A stretch of DNA of 64,000 bases from Algoriphagus sediminis (lineage in GTDB: Bacteria; Bacteroidota; Bacteroidia; Cytophagales; Cyclobacteriaceae), in the NCBI RefSeq assembly GCF_030403435.1, contig NZ_JAUEPH010000003.1, positions 558,001-622,000 on the forward strand, in the 5' to 3' direction. The notes beneath the pieces are model-generated. The model did not search any database. It saw only the letters and a program-made list of their open reading frames with translations, and was not told where the DNA came from. The translations under genes and the position numbers were made by a program. Positions 26,679 through 36,276 of this stretch are shown here, piece after piece. How positions within the stretch are numbered: position 1 is the first letter of the stretch; every line of letters starts with the position of its first letter.

Positions 26679-29234
26679 ATGTTACGTAGTTTATTCATTG
26701 GCTCTGCTGTTGGACTGTTGTTGTTGACAGCTTGTGAAGAAAAGAAAAGCATTCCTGTTGAAACTGAGGATTCACCAGCTAGAAGTGCTGAGGAGGAAAT
26801 GAAAACATTCGTCTTGGAAGAAGGATTCAAAATTCAGTTGGTAGCATCTGAGCCTCTAGTGCAGGATCCTATTGCCATGTCATTTGATGAAGATGGTCGG
26901 CTTTGGGTGGTAGAAATGCGTGGTTTTATGACCGATCTGGAAGGTTCAGAAGAGGATAAGCCAATCGGTAGAATATCAATTCTTGAGGATACGGATTCAG
27001 ACGGGCAAATGGATAAAGGCACAGTGTATCTGGACAGCCTGGTAATGCCAAGGGCTGTAGGCCTGGTAAGAGGAGGGGCCTTGATTGCAGAGAATAATTC
27101 CCTTTGGATGACTCAGGATTTGGATGGTGATTTAGTCGCCGATACCAAGGTTTTATTTGACTCCACTTATTCCCAAAATGGAATTCCTGAGCACTCGGAT
27201 AATGGCTTGCTGAGGGCAATGGATAATTGGTATTATTCAGCCAAGTCTAGACTTCGGTACAAGGAGGTTGATGGTGAATGGATTCGTGATAGTACGGAAG
27301 CAAGAGGCCAATGGGGGTTAAGTCAGGATGATGAGGGTCGCCTCATTTATAATTACAATTGGTCACAACTCCATGGAGATCTTGTTCCTCCAAATTATTT
27401 ATCTCGTAACGCAAATCATAGGCCATCTACAGGTATTGATCATGGATTGACTATTGACCGAAAGGTCTTCCCAATCCGTTCAAATCCTGCAGTAAACAGG
27501 GGCTATATTCCTGGCACCTTGGATGAGAGAAACAGATTATTGGAGTTTACAGCAGCATGTTCCCCATTGGTTTACAGAAGCGAAACTTTCCCCAAGGAGT
27601 ATTATGGAAATGTATTCGTTTGTGAACCCTCAGGCAATTTGATCAAGCGAAATGTGGTAGAGGAAAATGGGGCCATTCTCACCGCCTTTGATCCTAATCC
27701 TGGAACTGAATTTTTAGCATCTACAGATGAGCGTTTCAGGCCAACCAACACAGCCCTCGGCCCAGATGGAGGTCTTTACATCTCCGATATGTATAGAGGG
27801 TTGATTCAGCATGGAGCTTATGTAACACCCTATTTGAAAGAGCAAACTATTGAAAGGGGGTTGGTTTTGCCGGTACATCTCGGTAGGATTTGGAGAATTG
27901 TTCCTGAAGATTGGGAGCCTTCTCCCTCACCTAAATATTCACAAGCGAGTACTGAAGACCTGGTCGAGGCACTTTCACACGAGAATGGCTGGCATAGGGA
28001 TATGGCACAGCGATTATTGGTTGAGCGAAATGATCCTCTTGCGGTTGCGTTGCTTGAAAAAACACTTGAAGATGGAGCTTCGGAAAAAGGCCGTCTTCAT
28101 GCTTTATGGGCTTTGGAAGGACTCGGTCAATTGAATTCCTCTATTCTCGTTAGGTTACTGGATGATAATTCGATTCCGATTAAGAATGCCGCCCTCCGAA
28201 TTTTGGAGCAGGAGTCCAAAAACTCAGATGAGCTAAAAAATGCATTGGCTTTGAAACTCGAGCAAATGTCACAGACTCCTAACCAGAAGGAAGCCTTACA
28301 AATTGCTCTTAGCTCAGAGGCCTTAGATGCCCCGTTCGCTATCCAAACTTTGAAACCGATTCTCGCCAATCATGGTGAGGAGCCTCTAATTAGAGACGCG
28401 GTGATGAGCAGCCTTGAAGGGAAAGAATTTGAATTAATGCAGGCCCTCTGGAATGAGCCAGACTGGTCCGAGCCTAGTATGGAAAGGGAGATTTTTATGG
28501 AAAATCTTGCCTCTGCTGTTGTAAAAAATGGAGATGCAGATGAGTTGGAGGCTACCTTGGCTCTGATTAATTCTTCAAATCAGGAGTTTGGATGGAGAGA
28601 GAAAAGCGTACTGATGGCCATGTCTATTCAGGCTGCTGATCCTGCATATGTCGGTAGTATTCAATTGGCAAGTTCACCTGAGCTTTTCTCAAGATCTGAT
28701 TTGCCCCTGGATGATAAAAAAATAGGAACACTAAAAAGCTTGTTCGTATGGCCTGGTCATGAACCTGAGCTATTAGCCAGTTCTTCCGGTATCCTTGACG
28801 AAGGAGCGAGGAAACAATTTGCCGAAGGCCGACAAAAATATCTCACGAGCTGTGCAGGCTGTCATGGCTCTGACGGAAAAGGAGCAACGAGAATGGGACC
28901 GCCACTTGCCGGTTCAGAATGGGTTTTAGGGGATGAAAAGCGTTTGGCTTTGATCTTACTGCACGGGATGGAAGGTCCGCTAGAGGTAGCGGGAAAAACT
29001 TATGATGCTCCAGAAATCTTACCAGTCATGCCTTCACATTCGACCATGGATGACGGAAGTATCGCATCCATACTTACCTATATTCGAAACGAATGGGGAA
29101 ATGAGGCGCCACCAATATCCAGGGGAACAGTAGGGTTTACCAGGCACCGATCCCAAGGGCGAGTGTATCCCTGGAGTGCACCGGAGCTGAATGAGCATAT
29201 ACAGAGAGAGGCTGAAGCCAAACCAGAAGAATAG
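26679..29234 (+). CDS. PVC-type membrane-bound dehydrogenase with c-type heme (lipoprotein)
   Basis: An 851-residue lipoprotein (lipid cysteine C19, LLLLTAC). The N-terminal two thirds match the putative membrane-bound dehydrogenase/beta-propeller family first noted in Planctomycetes and Verrucomicrobia (EGFKIQLVASEPLVQDPIAMSFDEDGRLWVVEMRG, SGNLIKRN, DMYRGLIQHGAY). Residues about 430-680 look like helical HEAT-type repeats. A cytochrome c domain follows with heme motif C725-AG-C728-H729 and a likely axial methionine in LPVMPSHST. The propeller is related to quinoprotein sugar dehydrogenases, so oxidation of a sugar with electrons passed to the heme is a reasonable but unproved role. It is 6 nt upstream of a TAT-signal sugar isomerase gene and shares an operon with it and an SDR gene. 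Confidence 0.86.
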   Translation: MLRSLFIGSAVGLLLLTACEEKKSIPVETEDSPARSAEEEMKTFVLEEGFKIQLVASEPLVQDPIAMSFDEDGRLWVVEMRGFMTDLEGSEEDKPIGRISILEDTDSDGQMDKGTVYLDSLVMPRAVGLVRGGALIAENNSLWMTQDLDGDLVADTKVLFDSTYSQNGIPEHSDNGLLRAMDNWYYSAKSRLRYKEVDGEWIRDSTEARGQWGLSQDDEGRLIYNYNWSQLHGDLVPPNYLSRNANHRPSTGIDHGLTIDRKVFPIRSNPAVNRGYIPGTLDERNRLLEFTAACSPLVYRSETFPKEYYGNVFVCEPSGNLIKRNVVEENGAILTAFDPNPGTEFLASTDERFRPTNTALGPDGGLYISDMYRGLIQHGAYVTPYLKEQTIERGLVLPVHLGRIWRIVPEDWEPSPSPKYSQASTEDLVEALSHENGWHRDMAQRLLVERNDPLAVALLEKTLEDGASEKGRLHALWALEGLGQLNSSILVRLLDDNSIPIKNAALRILEQESKNSDELKNALALKLEQMSQTPNQKEALQIALSSEALDAPFAIQTLKPILANHGEEPLIRDAVMSSLEGKEFELMQALWNEPDWSEPSMEREIFMENLASAVVKNGDADELEATLALINSSNQEFGWREKSVLMAMSIQAADPAYVGSIQLASSPELFSRSDLPLDDKKIGTLKSLFVWPGHEPELLASSSGILDEGARKQFAEGRQKYLTSCAGCHGSDGKGATRMGPPLAGSEWVLGDEKRLALILLHGMEGPLEVAGKTYDAPEILPVMPSHSTMDDGSIASILTYIRNEWGNEAPPISRGTVGFTRHRSQGRVYPWSAPELNEHIQREAEAKPEE

Positions 29235-29240
29235 CCTAAA

Positions 29241-30335
29241 ATGATAAACCCCAGCCAAATTTTCGAATCAAATACCAGGAGATCCTTTTTAAAAAAGTCA
29301 AGTCTCGGACTTCTTGCTTTGACCCTGCCTTTTACTTCCTTACCAAAGCCGCTTCGTGGAGTGGGCATGGGGGTTGTGGTCCATTCTTATTGGTCCCGCT
29401 GGGGAGCAGACAAGGGCTCTATCAAATATCCCGGATTTGAGAATGCTTTGGATCTAATGAGGCATTGTCACTCTATAGGTGCAGGCGGAGTACAAGTTGG
29501 GGTGAGAAATTGGGCGAGTGATTTTGCCAAGGAGGTCCGGGATGAAAGAGAAAATCTGGGTCTTTACCTGGAAGGAAGTATAGGACTTCCAAAAAACGAG
29601 AATGAGGTTTCGGCTTTTGAAGAGGAAGTTCGCTCCGCAAAGGAAGCTGGGGCTACTGTTTTGAGAACCGCCTGTCTAAGTGGGAGAAGATATGAGACAT
29701 TTGATTCAGCTGAATCCTACCAAAAATTCAAACAAGAATCCATTCAGGCCATCCAAAGGGCAGAACCCATCATTAGAAAACATAAAATGAGACTAGCTGT
29801 GGAGAACCATAAGGATTGGTTTTCTCAGGAGCTGGTCGAAATGATCGAAACTATTGGTAGTAATTGGGTAGGAGCTACTCTGGATTTTGGCAATAATGTG
29901 AGCCTTCTGGAGCATCCAATGGATGTAATACGGAATCTTGCACCTGTGTCATATTCTACTCATGTGAAAGATATGGGAGTTCGCGAATATGAGGGTGGTT
30001 TTCTGTTATCTGAGGTGCCTTTAGGGGAGGGAATCGTTGATTTAGAGGAGGCGGTAAAGCTTTGCCAAAAAGCAAACTCAGACATCCGGTTTTCCTTAGA
30101 AATGATCACAAGAGATCCATTGAAAGTGCCCTGTAAGACGGATAAATATTGGGAGACCTTCGGCGAAAAGTCAGAAAAAAACCTTGAAGAAACCATGAAA
30201 TTTGTAAGTGAACATAGCTTTGCGGCAGAGCTGCCAAAGCTGGAGGGTTTAACTTCTGAAGAAAAGCTCGCCAATGAAGAAAATAATATTATCGCTTGTT
30301 TAGATTACAGTAAATCTGAACTTGGACTTACTTAA
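29241..30335 (+). CDS. TAT-exported TIM-barrel sugar isomerase/epimerase-like protein
   Basis: A 364-residue protein with a twin-arginine signal (RR at 13-14, NTRRSFLKKSS) and a xylose-isomerase-like TIM barrel. Metal-ligand segments are the glutamate in RLAVENHKDWF, the aspartate in VGATLDFGN, the histidine in STHVKDM and the glutamate in RFSLEMITRDP. Such enzymes interconvert or lyse keto-sugars; several exported relatives act on 3-keto-glycosides or other oxidised sugars. Location between a heme-containing dehydrogenase and an SDR oxidoreductase supports a periplasmic step on an oxidised sugar. No activity is proved. Confidence 0.82.
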   Translation: MINPSQIFESNTRRSFLKKSSLGLLALTLPFTSLPKPLRGVGMGVVVHSYWSRWGADKGSIKYPGFENALDLMRHCHSIGAGGVQVGVRNWASDFAKEVRDERENLGLYLEGSIGLPKNENEVSAFEEEVRSAKEAGATVLRTACLSGRRYETFDSAESYQKFKQESIQAIQRAEPIIRKHKMRLAVENHKDWFSQELVEMIETIGSNWVGATLDFGNNVSLLEHPMDVIRNLAPVSYSTHVKDMGVREYEGGFLLSEVPLGEGIVDLEEAVKLCQKANSDIRFSLEMITRDPLKVPCKTDKYWETFGEKSEKNLEETMKFVSEHSFAAELPKLEGLTSEEKLANEENNIIACLDYSKSELGLT

Positions 30336-30358
30336 AAAATTAAAACCCAACCATAAAA

Positions 30359-31150
30359 ATGAGTACAGCAAACACACCATTACCAGGAATTAAACTTTTT
30401 GATCTAAGCGGAAGGACGGCCATCATCACCGGGGGCTCTAAAGGGCTTGGCCTGGCTATGGCGGAAGGACTTGCGTCTGCAGGATGTAATGTGGTGTTCG
30501 TGAGTAGAAATGGGGAGGAAGGTGCTGCCTCAGCGGAAAAGGTTGCCAAAAATTTCGGTGTTCAGGCCAGAGCATTCTCTGCCGATGTAACGGATTTACC
30601 TGCTTTGGAAAAAATCGCAAAAGAGGTCTTTGATGAATTTGGACGAATAGATGTACTGATCAATAGTGCCGGAATTAATATCCGGGGAGCCATTGATGAA
30701 TTAACACCTGATGATTTTCAAAAGGTGATGGACATCAATGTGAATGGAACATGGAATGCGTGCAGAGCAGTCACACCTTATATGAAAAAAGCCGAGAAGG
30801 GAAGTATCATTAATCTGGCAAGTACACTTGGATTAGTTGGCCTGGCGAATAGAACTCCTTATGCCACGAGCAAAGGAGCTGTAGTGCAACTGACCAGAGC
30901 TTTGGCACTGGAATTTGCTCCTTTCAACATTACGGTTAATGCCATTTGTCCTGGACCATTTTTAACAGAAATGAATACTCCGATCGCTGATACCGAAGAA
31001 GGTAAAAAGTTTGTGGTAGGAGCTACCGCTCTTGGGCGATGGGGTAAACTGGAAGAAATTCAAGGAGCAGCGATTTATTTGGCGAGTGATGCCGGAACCT
31101 ATATGGTAGGATCTATGCTAACTGTGGATGGAGGCTGGACCGCCAGATAA
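30359..31150 (+). CDS. Short-chain dehydrogenase/reductase (gluconate 5-dehydrogenase-like)
   Basis: A 263-residue classical SDR. The cofactor loop is TGGSKGLG (24-31), the NSAG motif lies at about 102-105 and the catalytic pair is Y168/K172 (PYATSKGAVV) with the preceding ASTLG serine. Close resemblance is to gluconate 5-dehydrogenase and related sugar-acid SDRs. No signal peptide is present, so it should be cytoplasmic. It is the last gene of the operon beginning at 26679, and its stop abuts the end of the convergent GH3-family gene. Confidence 0.87.
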   Translation: MSTANTPLPGIKLFDLSGRTAIITGGSKGLGLAMAEGLASAGCNVVFVSRNGEEGAASAEKVAKNFGVQARAFSADVTDLPALEKIAKEVFDEFGRIDVLINSAGINIRGAIDELTPDDFQKVMDINVNGTWNACRAVTPYMKKAEKGSIINLASTLGLVGLANRTPYATSKGAVVQLTRALALEFAPFNITVNAICPGPFLTEMNTPIADTEEGKKFVVGATALGRWGKLEEIQGAAIYLASDAGTYMVGSMLTVDGGWTAR

Positions 31151-32686
31151 TCAAGAGCTAGCTTCTTCAGGAATCATTTCTAGGATTTCCTCAAGAAAAT
31201 TCCGCTCATTAGATAGTCTGGGTACCTTATGTTGTCCTCCTAGCTTCCCTCTTTTTGCCAGCCAGCTATCGAAAATACCTGCTGGTGCAAGATGAATTAT
31301 CGGTTTTGTGAGAGCCAAATCCTTATACCTTTTGGCATCGTAGTCAGAATTAATTTCTCTTAGGTTTTTATCCAGGAGAGAGCCGAATTCTTCCATGTTA
31401 GTGGGTTCTGAGTGAAACTCCACGATCCATTCATGAGCACCTTTTGAGCCATCTCTGTCAAAATAAACTGGGGCAGCGGTGAAATTAGAAATGGAGGCAG
31501 AGGTCTGATCTGCAGCTTTCTGAATCGCTCTTTCGGCATTCTCCACGATAACCTCTTCTCCAAAAGCATTGATAAAGTGCTTGGTTCTTCCAGAGATTCT
31601 AAATCGATAAGGATCGGTAGAAGTGAATTTAATGGTATCGCCTATTTTGTATCTCCAGAGACCGCCATTGGTTGTTATGAGTAAGGCATAGTTTTTATCC
31701 ACTTCGACGCCTTTTAAAGAGACCACTTTTGGGTCTTCTTTTTCCCAATCTTCCATGGGTATAAATTCAAAGAAAACGCCATAATCCAACATCAATAGTA
31801 ACTCGTCAGAATCTGGTTGATCCTGTAGTCCAAAGAAACCCTCAGATGCATTATAAGTTTCCATGTATCTCATCTTGGATGAGGGGATAAGTTTTTCGAA
31901 TACTGATCTGTAAGGACCGAAAGCTACCGCACCATGGAAGAAGACCTCAAGATTTGGCCAAACCTGAAGGATATTATCCGCTTTTTTAAGCTCCAAAATC
32001 TTTTGTAATAATACAATGGTCCAAGTAGGGACACCTGTAATGGTTATTACATTTTCATCCATGGTGTCTCTGGCAAGCTTTTCAATTTTCGCTTCCCATT
32101 CATCCATTAATGCAACATTAAGGCTTGGCGTTCGGATAATTTGAGCCCAAATGGGAAGATTTTGCATGATAACTGCTGAGATATCACCGGCTTTGGCAGT
32201 TCCCTGTGGGTTGAGGGGATTTTTTTCCAAGCTGCCCCCAATGGCCAGATTCTTCCCACTGAACATTTTAGTGTCCGGATTATTTTTCACATAAACCGAA
32301 ACCAAGTCTTTGCCACCTTTGTAATGGCATTCCTCCAGGCTTTCGGTGCTCACGGGAATATATTTGCTTCTACTTGATGTGGTTCCAGAAGACTTTGCAA
32401 ACCATTCGATATCGGTGTTCCAAATTACCCTTTGCTCACCAGCCATAGTCTGGTCTATGTAGGGCTTCATGCTCTCATAGTCATGAATGGGAACACGATC
32501 GACAAAATCCTGATAGGATTTGATGTTCTTAAAATCGTGGGATTTACCGAATTTGGTTTTTTTACCTGCCTCTATAAGTTCATCGAAGATTTCCTTCTGG
32601 GCCTCATGGGGATGAGATTTGAAGTTTTCAATTTGCTTCAATCGGCTTTTAAAAAGCCAGGCCATGAAAGAATTGATGATCTCCAT
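31151..32686 (-). CDS. GH3-family (auxin-responsive-like) acyl-adenylating protein
   Basis: A 511-residue member of the GH3 family, adenylating enzymes known in plants for coupling amino acids to jasmonate or auxin. Visible blocks are WFAKSSGTTSSRSKYIP (the ATP-binding TSG region), YNASEGFFGLQDQ and TTNGGLWRYKIGDTIKFT, followed by RISGRTKHFINAFGEEV. Bacteroidota homologues have no known substrate. It begins with ATG overlapping the lptB stop (TAATG), making it the third gene of the recJ-lptB-GH3 operon, a link with cell-envelope work that may or may not be functional. Confidence 0.88.
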   Translation of the reverse strand: MEIINSFMAWLFKSRLKQIENFKSHPHEAQKEIFDELIEAGKKTKFGKSHDFKNIKSYQDFVDRVPIHDYESMKPYIDQTMAGEQRVIWNTDIEWFAKSSGTTSSRSKYIPVSTESLEECHYKGGKDLVSVYVKNNPDTKMFSGKNLAIGGSLEKNPLNPQGTAKAGDISAVIMQNLPIWAQIIRTPSLNVALMDEWEAKIEKLARDTMDENVITITGVPTWTIVLLQKILELKKADNILQVWPNLEVFFHGAVAFGPYRSVFEKLIPSSKMRYMETYNASEGFFGLQDQPDSDELLLMLDYGVFFEFIPMEDWEKEDPKVVSLKGVEVDKNYALLITTNGGLWRYKIGDTIKFTSTDPYRFRISGRTKHFINAFGEEVIVENAERAIQKAADQTSASISNFTAAPVYFDRDGSKGAHEWIVEFHSEPTNMEEFGSLLDKNLREINSDYDAKRYKDLALTKPIIHLAPAGIFDSWLAKRGKLGGQHKVPRLSNERNFLEEILEMIPEEASS

Positions 32687-33423
32687 TAGCTAAAAGTTTT
32701 TCTTTTGAGTTCGAATTGGCTCCCAAGATAAACTTTTCTCACTTGTTCATCGGCTGCTAGTTCCTCAGCGCTTCCTGCTTTTAAAAGGGAACCTTCGAAC
32801 ATCAAATAAGCTCGGTCCGTAATGGAAAGTGTTTCGTTTACATTGTGATCTGTAATCAAGATTCCGATGTTTTTATTCTTGAGCCTTGCCACAATGGTTT
32901 GAATCTCCTCAACTGCGATCGGGTCCACCCCTGCGAAAGGCTCATCCAAGAGGACAAACTTTGGGTCCACGGCTAGAGCTCTAGCGATTTCCGTTCTCCT
33001 TCTTTCACCTCCAGAAAGCACCATTCCAAGGTTTTTCCGAACATGTGTGAGTGAGAATTCTTCAAGTAGACTTTCAGTTTTTTCTTTACGCTCCGCTTTA
33101 GTCATGGACGTCATTTCGAGCACCGCCATTATATTCTCCTCAACTGAAAGCTTCCGAAAAACTGAGGCTTCCTGTGCCAGGTAGCCTATTCCTTGCTTTG
33201 CCCTTTTGTACATCGGAAGACTGGTGATGTTCTCATTTTCAAGAAAAATTTCACCATGATTTGGCTGAATCAGGCCGACAATCATATAAAAAGAAGTGGT
33301 TTTTCCAGCCCCATTAGGACCGAGGAGTCCTACAATTTCCCCCTGCTCTACTTCTACGGTGATGTCATTCACCACCTTTCTGCCTTTGTATATTTTTACC
33401 AGGTTTTCTCCTCGGAGTTTCAT
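32686..33423 (-). CDS. lptB: LPS export ABC transporter ATPase
   Basis: LptB is the cytoplasmic ATPase that drives lipopolysaccharide transport from the inner membrane. The longest frame opens with a TTG at 33432, but the ATG at 33423 starts [14 protein letters not shown], the normal N-terminus; 245 residues. Walker A is GPNGAGKTT, the signature is LSGGERRR, Walker B is [13 protein letters not shown] and the switch histidine is in LITDHNV. The start is 1 nt after the recJ stop and the end overlaps the GH3 start. Confidence 0.95.
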   Translation of the reverse strand: MKLRGENLVKIYKGRKVVNDITVEVEQGEIVGLLGPNGAGKTTSFYMIVGLIQPNHGEIFLENENITSLPMYKRAKQGIGYLAQEASVFRKLSVEENIMAVLEMTSMTKAERKEKTESLLEEFSLTHVRKNLGMVLSGGERRRTEIARALAVDPKFVLLDEPFAGVDPIAVEEIQTIVARLKNKNIGILITDHNVNETLSITDRAYLMFEGSLLKAGSAEELAADEQVRKVYLGSQFELKRKTFS

Positions 33424-33424
33424 A

Positions 33425-35149
33425 TCAGTCAAATTTGATGTCTTTCACATAAACTTGCAAACTACTATTGCCTCGAAAGACATTTTCCCGAATCTCTCCG
33501 AGCATGTTAAAGCGGATTTTGCTTCGCAAAAGTCCCAATGTGGTTCGATCCTGATCTTTGACAGGGTCCGCCATCCCAAAACCCAGGCAAACTATACTTT
33601 GGTCCTGACCTTCCTGATGAATAGTGAAGCGTATGTGTTTCTCCTTCAATACGGAAATATTCTCCGCATAGACGTTTTTAAACATAAAAATTGGTTCTGG
33701 ATTTCCAGGACCGAATGGGGCCATTTGCTTCAGGATACTGTAAAACTTTGGGGTGACATCATCCAGTTTTATTTCATCGTCAAATTCAATCACCGGGGTC
33801 AAGTGCTTTTCCTTAATCCGGACTTTTACTACCTCCTCAAACCTTTCCTGAAATTCCTGAACCTTATCCATGGAAAGAGTAAGTCCAGCAGCATATTTGT
33901 GCCCTCCAAATTGCTCCAGTAAATCTGAGCATTCGGATATGGCATTGTAGATATTAAAACCTACCACGGAGCGTGCACTGCCTGTGGCTTTTCCATTGGA
34001 CTCTGTGAGAATAATGGTTGGTCTGTAGTATTGCTCTATGCATCTGCTGGCCACAATACCAATCACTCCCTTATGCCAGTCGTTTTTAAATAAAACGGTG
34101 CTATTCCATTCCCTTTCTTCTTCACGTGTGGCAATCATTTCTAAAGCTTCCCTAGTAATATTCTCATCAAAATTCCGCCTGGTGCTGTTCACTATATCAA
34201 CCGCCTTCGCCAGCTTTTCAGCTTCAATTAAGTTCTCGGAAATTAAAAGCTCAACACTTGCACCAGCATGTTCCAACCTTCCTGAGGCATTGATTCTTGG
34301 TCCGATTTTAAAAACGATATCTGAAATGGTGATATCACTACCTAGTTTTCCGGCCATAATAAGCGCCTGCATTCCTGGTCTAGGCGAAGTATTGAGTTGT
34401 TTTAAGCCAAAATATGCTAGGGTTCGGTTTTCACCTGTAATAGGAACGATGTCGGCAGCAATACTAACCACCAGCAAATCAAGTAGAGGGTAAAGGATGT
34501 CTTCAGATTTACCCAGCTTTCTACAAATTGCCTGTGAAAGTTTAAATCCTACGCCGCATCCGCTGAGTTCTTTGTATGGATAATTGCAGTCCTTTCTTTT
34601 TGCATCCAAAATAGCTACTGCGGGAGGAAGTACTTCTCCCGGAGTGTGATGATCACAAATGATGAAATCTACCGATAGTTCTTTTGCAAGGGTTACATTT
34701 TCTATCGCCTTGATCCCACAGTCTAGGGCAATTACAAGAGAGAACCCTTCGTCTGAGGCATAGCGAACTCCTTTTTCAGATATTCCGTAACCTTCCTGAT
34801 ATCGATCTGGAATATAATAATCGATCTTGGAATGGAGCGTTTTTAGAAAGGAGTAGAGCAAAGCTACTGCCGTGGTACCATCCACGTCATAATCTCCATA
34901 GATCAGGATTTTTTCATCATTGGAAATGGCCTGAAGTATTCGCTCTACCGCCAGATCCATATCCTTCATCAGGAAAGGGTCATGAAGGGATTTGAGGTCA
35001 GGTCTGAAAAACACTTTAGCCTCTGCGAAGTCTTTTATACCTCTTTGAAGGAGGATGTTTGCCAAAATGGAATTGACATTGATTTGCTCTTGAAGAGTGG
35101 CAATGTCCATTTCATCAGCTTCAGGCACAGACTTCCAGATGTACATCAT
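33425..35149 (-). CDS. recJ: Single-stranded-DNA-specific exonuclease RecJ
   Basis: RecJ degrades single-stranded DNA 5' to 3' in recombination and mismatch repair. The 574-residue product has the DHH-family metal sites D86/D88/D90 ([11 protein letters not shown]) and DHH at 166-168 (IICDHHTPG), the GVGFKL segment, the DHHA1-type domain ([26 protein letters not shown]) and the C-terminal OB fold ([10 protein letters not shown]). Length is normal. First gene of recJ-lptB-GH3. A -7-like element TAAATTTG lies at 35210-35217 on the reverse strand. Confidence 0.95.
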   Translation of the reverse strand: MMYIWKSVPEADEMDIATLQEQINVNSILANILLQRGIKDFAEAKVFFRPDLKSLHDPFLMKDMDLAVERILQAISNDEKILIYGDYDVDGTTAVALLYSFLKTLHSKIDYYIPDRYQEGYGISEKGVRYASDEGFSLVIALDCGIKAIENVTLAKELSVDFIICDHHTPGEVLPPAVAILDAKRKDCNYPYKELSGCGVGFKLSQAICRKLGKSEDILYPLLDLLVVSIAADIVPITGENRTLAYFGLKQLNTSPRPGMQALIMAGKLGSDITISDIVFKIGPRINASGRLEHAGASVELLISENLIEAEKLAKAVDIVNSTRRNFDENITREALEMIATREEEREWNSTVLFKNDWHKGVIGIVASRCIEQYYRPTIILTESNGKATGSARSVVGFNIYNAISECSDLLEQFGGHKYAAGLTLSMDKVQEFQERFEEVVKVRIKEKHLTPVIEFDDEIKLDDVTPKFYSILKQMAPFGPGNPEPIFMFKNVYAENISVLKEKHIRFTIHQEGQDQSIVCLGFGMADPVKDQDRTTLGLLRSKIRFNMLGEIRENVFRGNSSLQVYVKDIKFD

Positions 35150-35209
35150 AAGGCTAAGTTAAACAATAGGCAGGAGACCTCATGTTCCCAATTTTGCAAT
35201 TGGATAAGG

Positions 35210-35217
35210 CAAATTTA
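35210..35217 (-). promoter_or_regulatory. Candidate -7 promoter element of the recJ operon
   Basis: Reverse-strand TAAATTTG matches TAnnTTTG exactly, 60 nt upstream of the recJ ATG. The nearest TTG upstream is 15 nt away, shorter than the usual 19-21 nt spacing, so this is a moderate call. Confidence 0.4.
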
Positions 35218-35245
35218 GAAGGGACTGATAATCAATTGTATTAGC

Positions 35246-35440
35246 CTAAGGGATTTTTTTTGAAGTTTTATACTTTGAATAAAAGTATGCTGGAAAGATT
35301 AGAGCTTTGAGCTTCCAGTCGTTTTTTTCGCTTAGGCTGAGGTTTGAATCTTCGTGGACTTCGCGGTACATTTTTCCCGCCAAAAGGCAATGCCCAATCA
35401 GAAGCAAAAAGACAACTGCATAAAGGATTAATTCGCTCAT
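35246..35440 (-). CDS. Small single-span membrane protein, unknown function
   Basis: A 64-residue protein with one membrane helix (about 4-22, LILYAVVFLLLIGHCLLAG) followed by a charged stretch and a short basic tail. Its ATG overlaps the prmA stop by 4 nt (ATGA), the typical sign of a real coupled gene, and it reads in the direction of prmA. No motif is recognised and nothing more can be said of its role. Confidence 0.6.
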   Translation of the reverse strand: MSELILYAVVFLLLIGHCLLAGKMYREVHEDSNLSLSEKNDWKLKALIFPAYFYSKYKTSKKIP

Positions 35441-36270
35441 GGCTTCTGGAAAATAATTGCTGCCCAGCTGTCCTTCAACCCCGTTTTGATCAGCTTCAAA
35501 CCAAGCTCAGTGGCCTTTTTGGACAAATCCTTTATGTCTGAATCATAAAACCCACTGAGCAAAAGATAGCCTTTCGAGGATAATAGGCTAACATAAATCT
35601 CCATTTCATCAAGAAGAATGTTCTTATTGATATTCGCTAGGATGATGTCGAAGGGGCCAGTTAGTTTTATATCTCGAATGGTTCCATGTCCCATGGTCAC
35701 GGGCAGGCCATTTAATTCGAAATTTTCATTTCCATTTTCAACAGACCATTCGTCTATATCAAAGGCTTCAATTTTCGCAGCACCCAGCTGATGGGCCATG
35801 ATAGCCAAAATACCGGTCCCTGAACCTACATCCAGAACTCTTTTGCCTTCATGTTCTTTGGCCAGTTCGCCCTGATGTTTCAGCATCAAATAAGTCGTGG
35901 CATGATGACCTGTCCCAAAAGACATTTTAGGATTGATTAAAATTTCATGCTGATACCCTTCTAAGGGTTTATGAAAAGAAGCCCGGACGTAAACAAGATC
36001 ATCCACTGAAATGGGATCATAATTTTTTTCCCATTCCTCATTCCAATTTTTTTTCTCCAGTTTGCCTTCCTCAATAATCAGGTCGGCGAGATCTTTATAT
36101 TGATTTACTAAATCTTCGAATCTTCGGCCATCAAAATCATCAGAAAGAATATACGCATCAATGCCTTGGTCGGTCTCTAAAAATGAATCAAATCCAATAT
36201 CAGATAATTCGGCCATCAGGATTTCCCTGAATTCTTCCGAGCAGGAAATTTTGAACTCCAGGTAATCCAT
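35437..36270 (-). CDS. prmA: Ribosomal protein L11 methyltransferase
   Basis: PrmA trimethylates ribosomal protein L11. The 277-residue product has the L11-recognition N-terminal domain (about 1-100), the MSFGTGHHATTYLML segment, the SAM site VLDVGSGTGILAIMAHQLGA and the DIILANINKNILL motif. It lies 6 nt downstream of tpiA and is followed by the small membrane protein gene with a 4-nt overlap. Confidence 0.94.
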   Translation of the reverse strand: MDYLEFKISCSEEFREILMAELSDIGFDSFLETDQGIDAYILSDDFDGRRFEDLVNQYKDLADLIIEEGKLEKKNWNEEWEKNYDPISVDDLVYVRASFHKPLEGYQHEILINPKMSFGTGHHATTYLMLKHQGELAKEHEGKRVLDVGSGTGILAIMAHQLGAAKIEAFDIDEWSVENGNENFELNGLPVTMGHGTIRDIKLTGPFDIILANINKNILLDEMEIYVSLLSSKGYLLLSGFYDSDIKDLSKKATELGLKLIKTGLKDSWAAIIFQKP

Positions 36271-36276
36271 TTGGTC

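Noticed and set aside
33296..33922. 208-codon open frame on the + strand
   Set aside because: It lies opposite lptB and recJ, whose own motifs are intact; the translation has no domain-like pattern, so it is a shadow frame.
34038..34493. 151-codon + strand frame inside recJ
   Set aside because: Antisense to the recJ DHH enzyme and rich in Ser/Leu as expected of a shadow frame.
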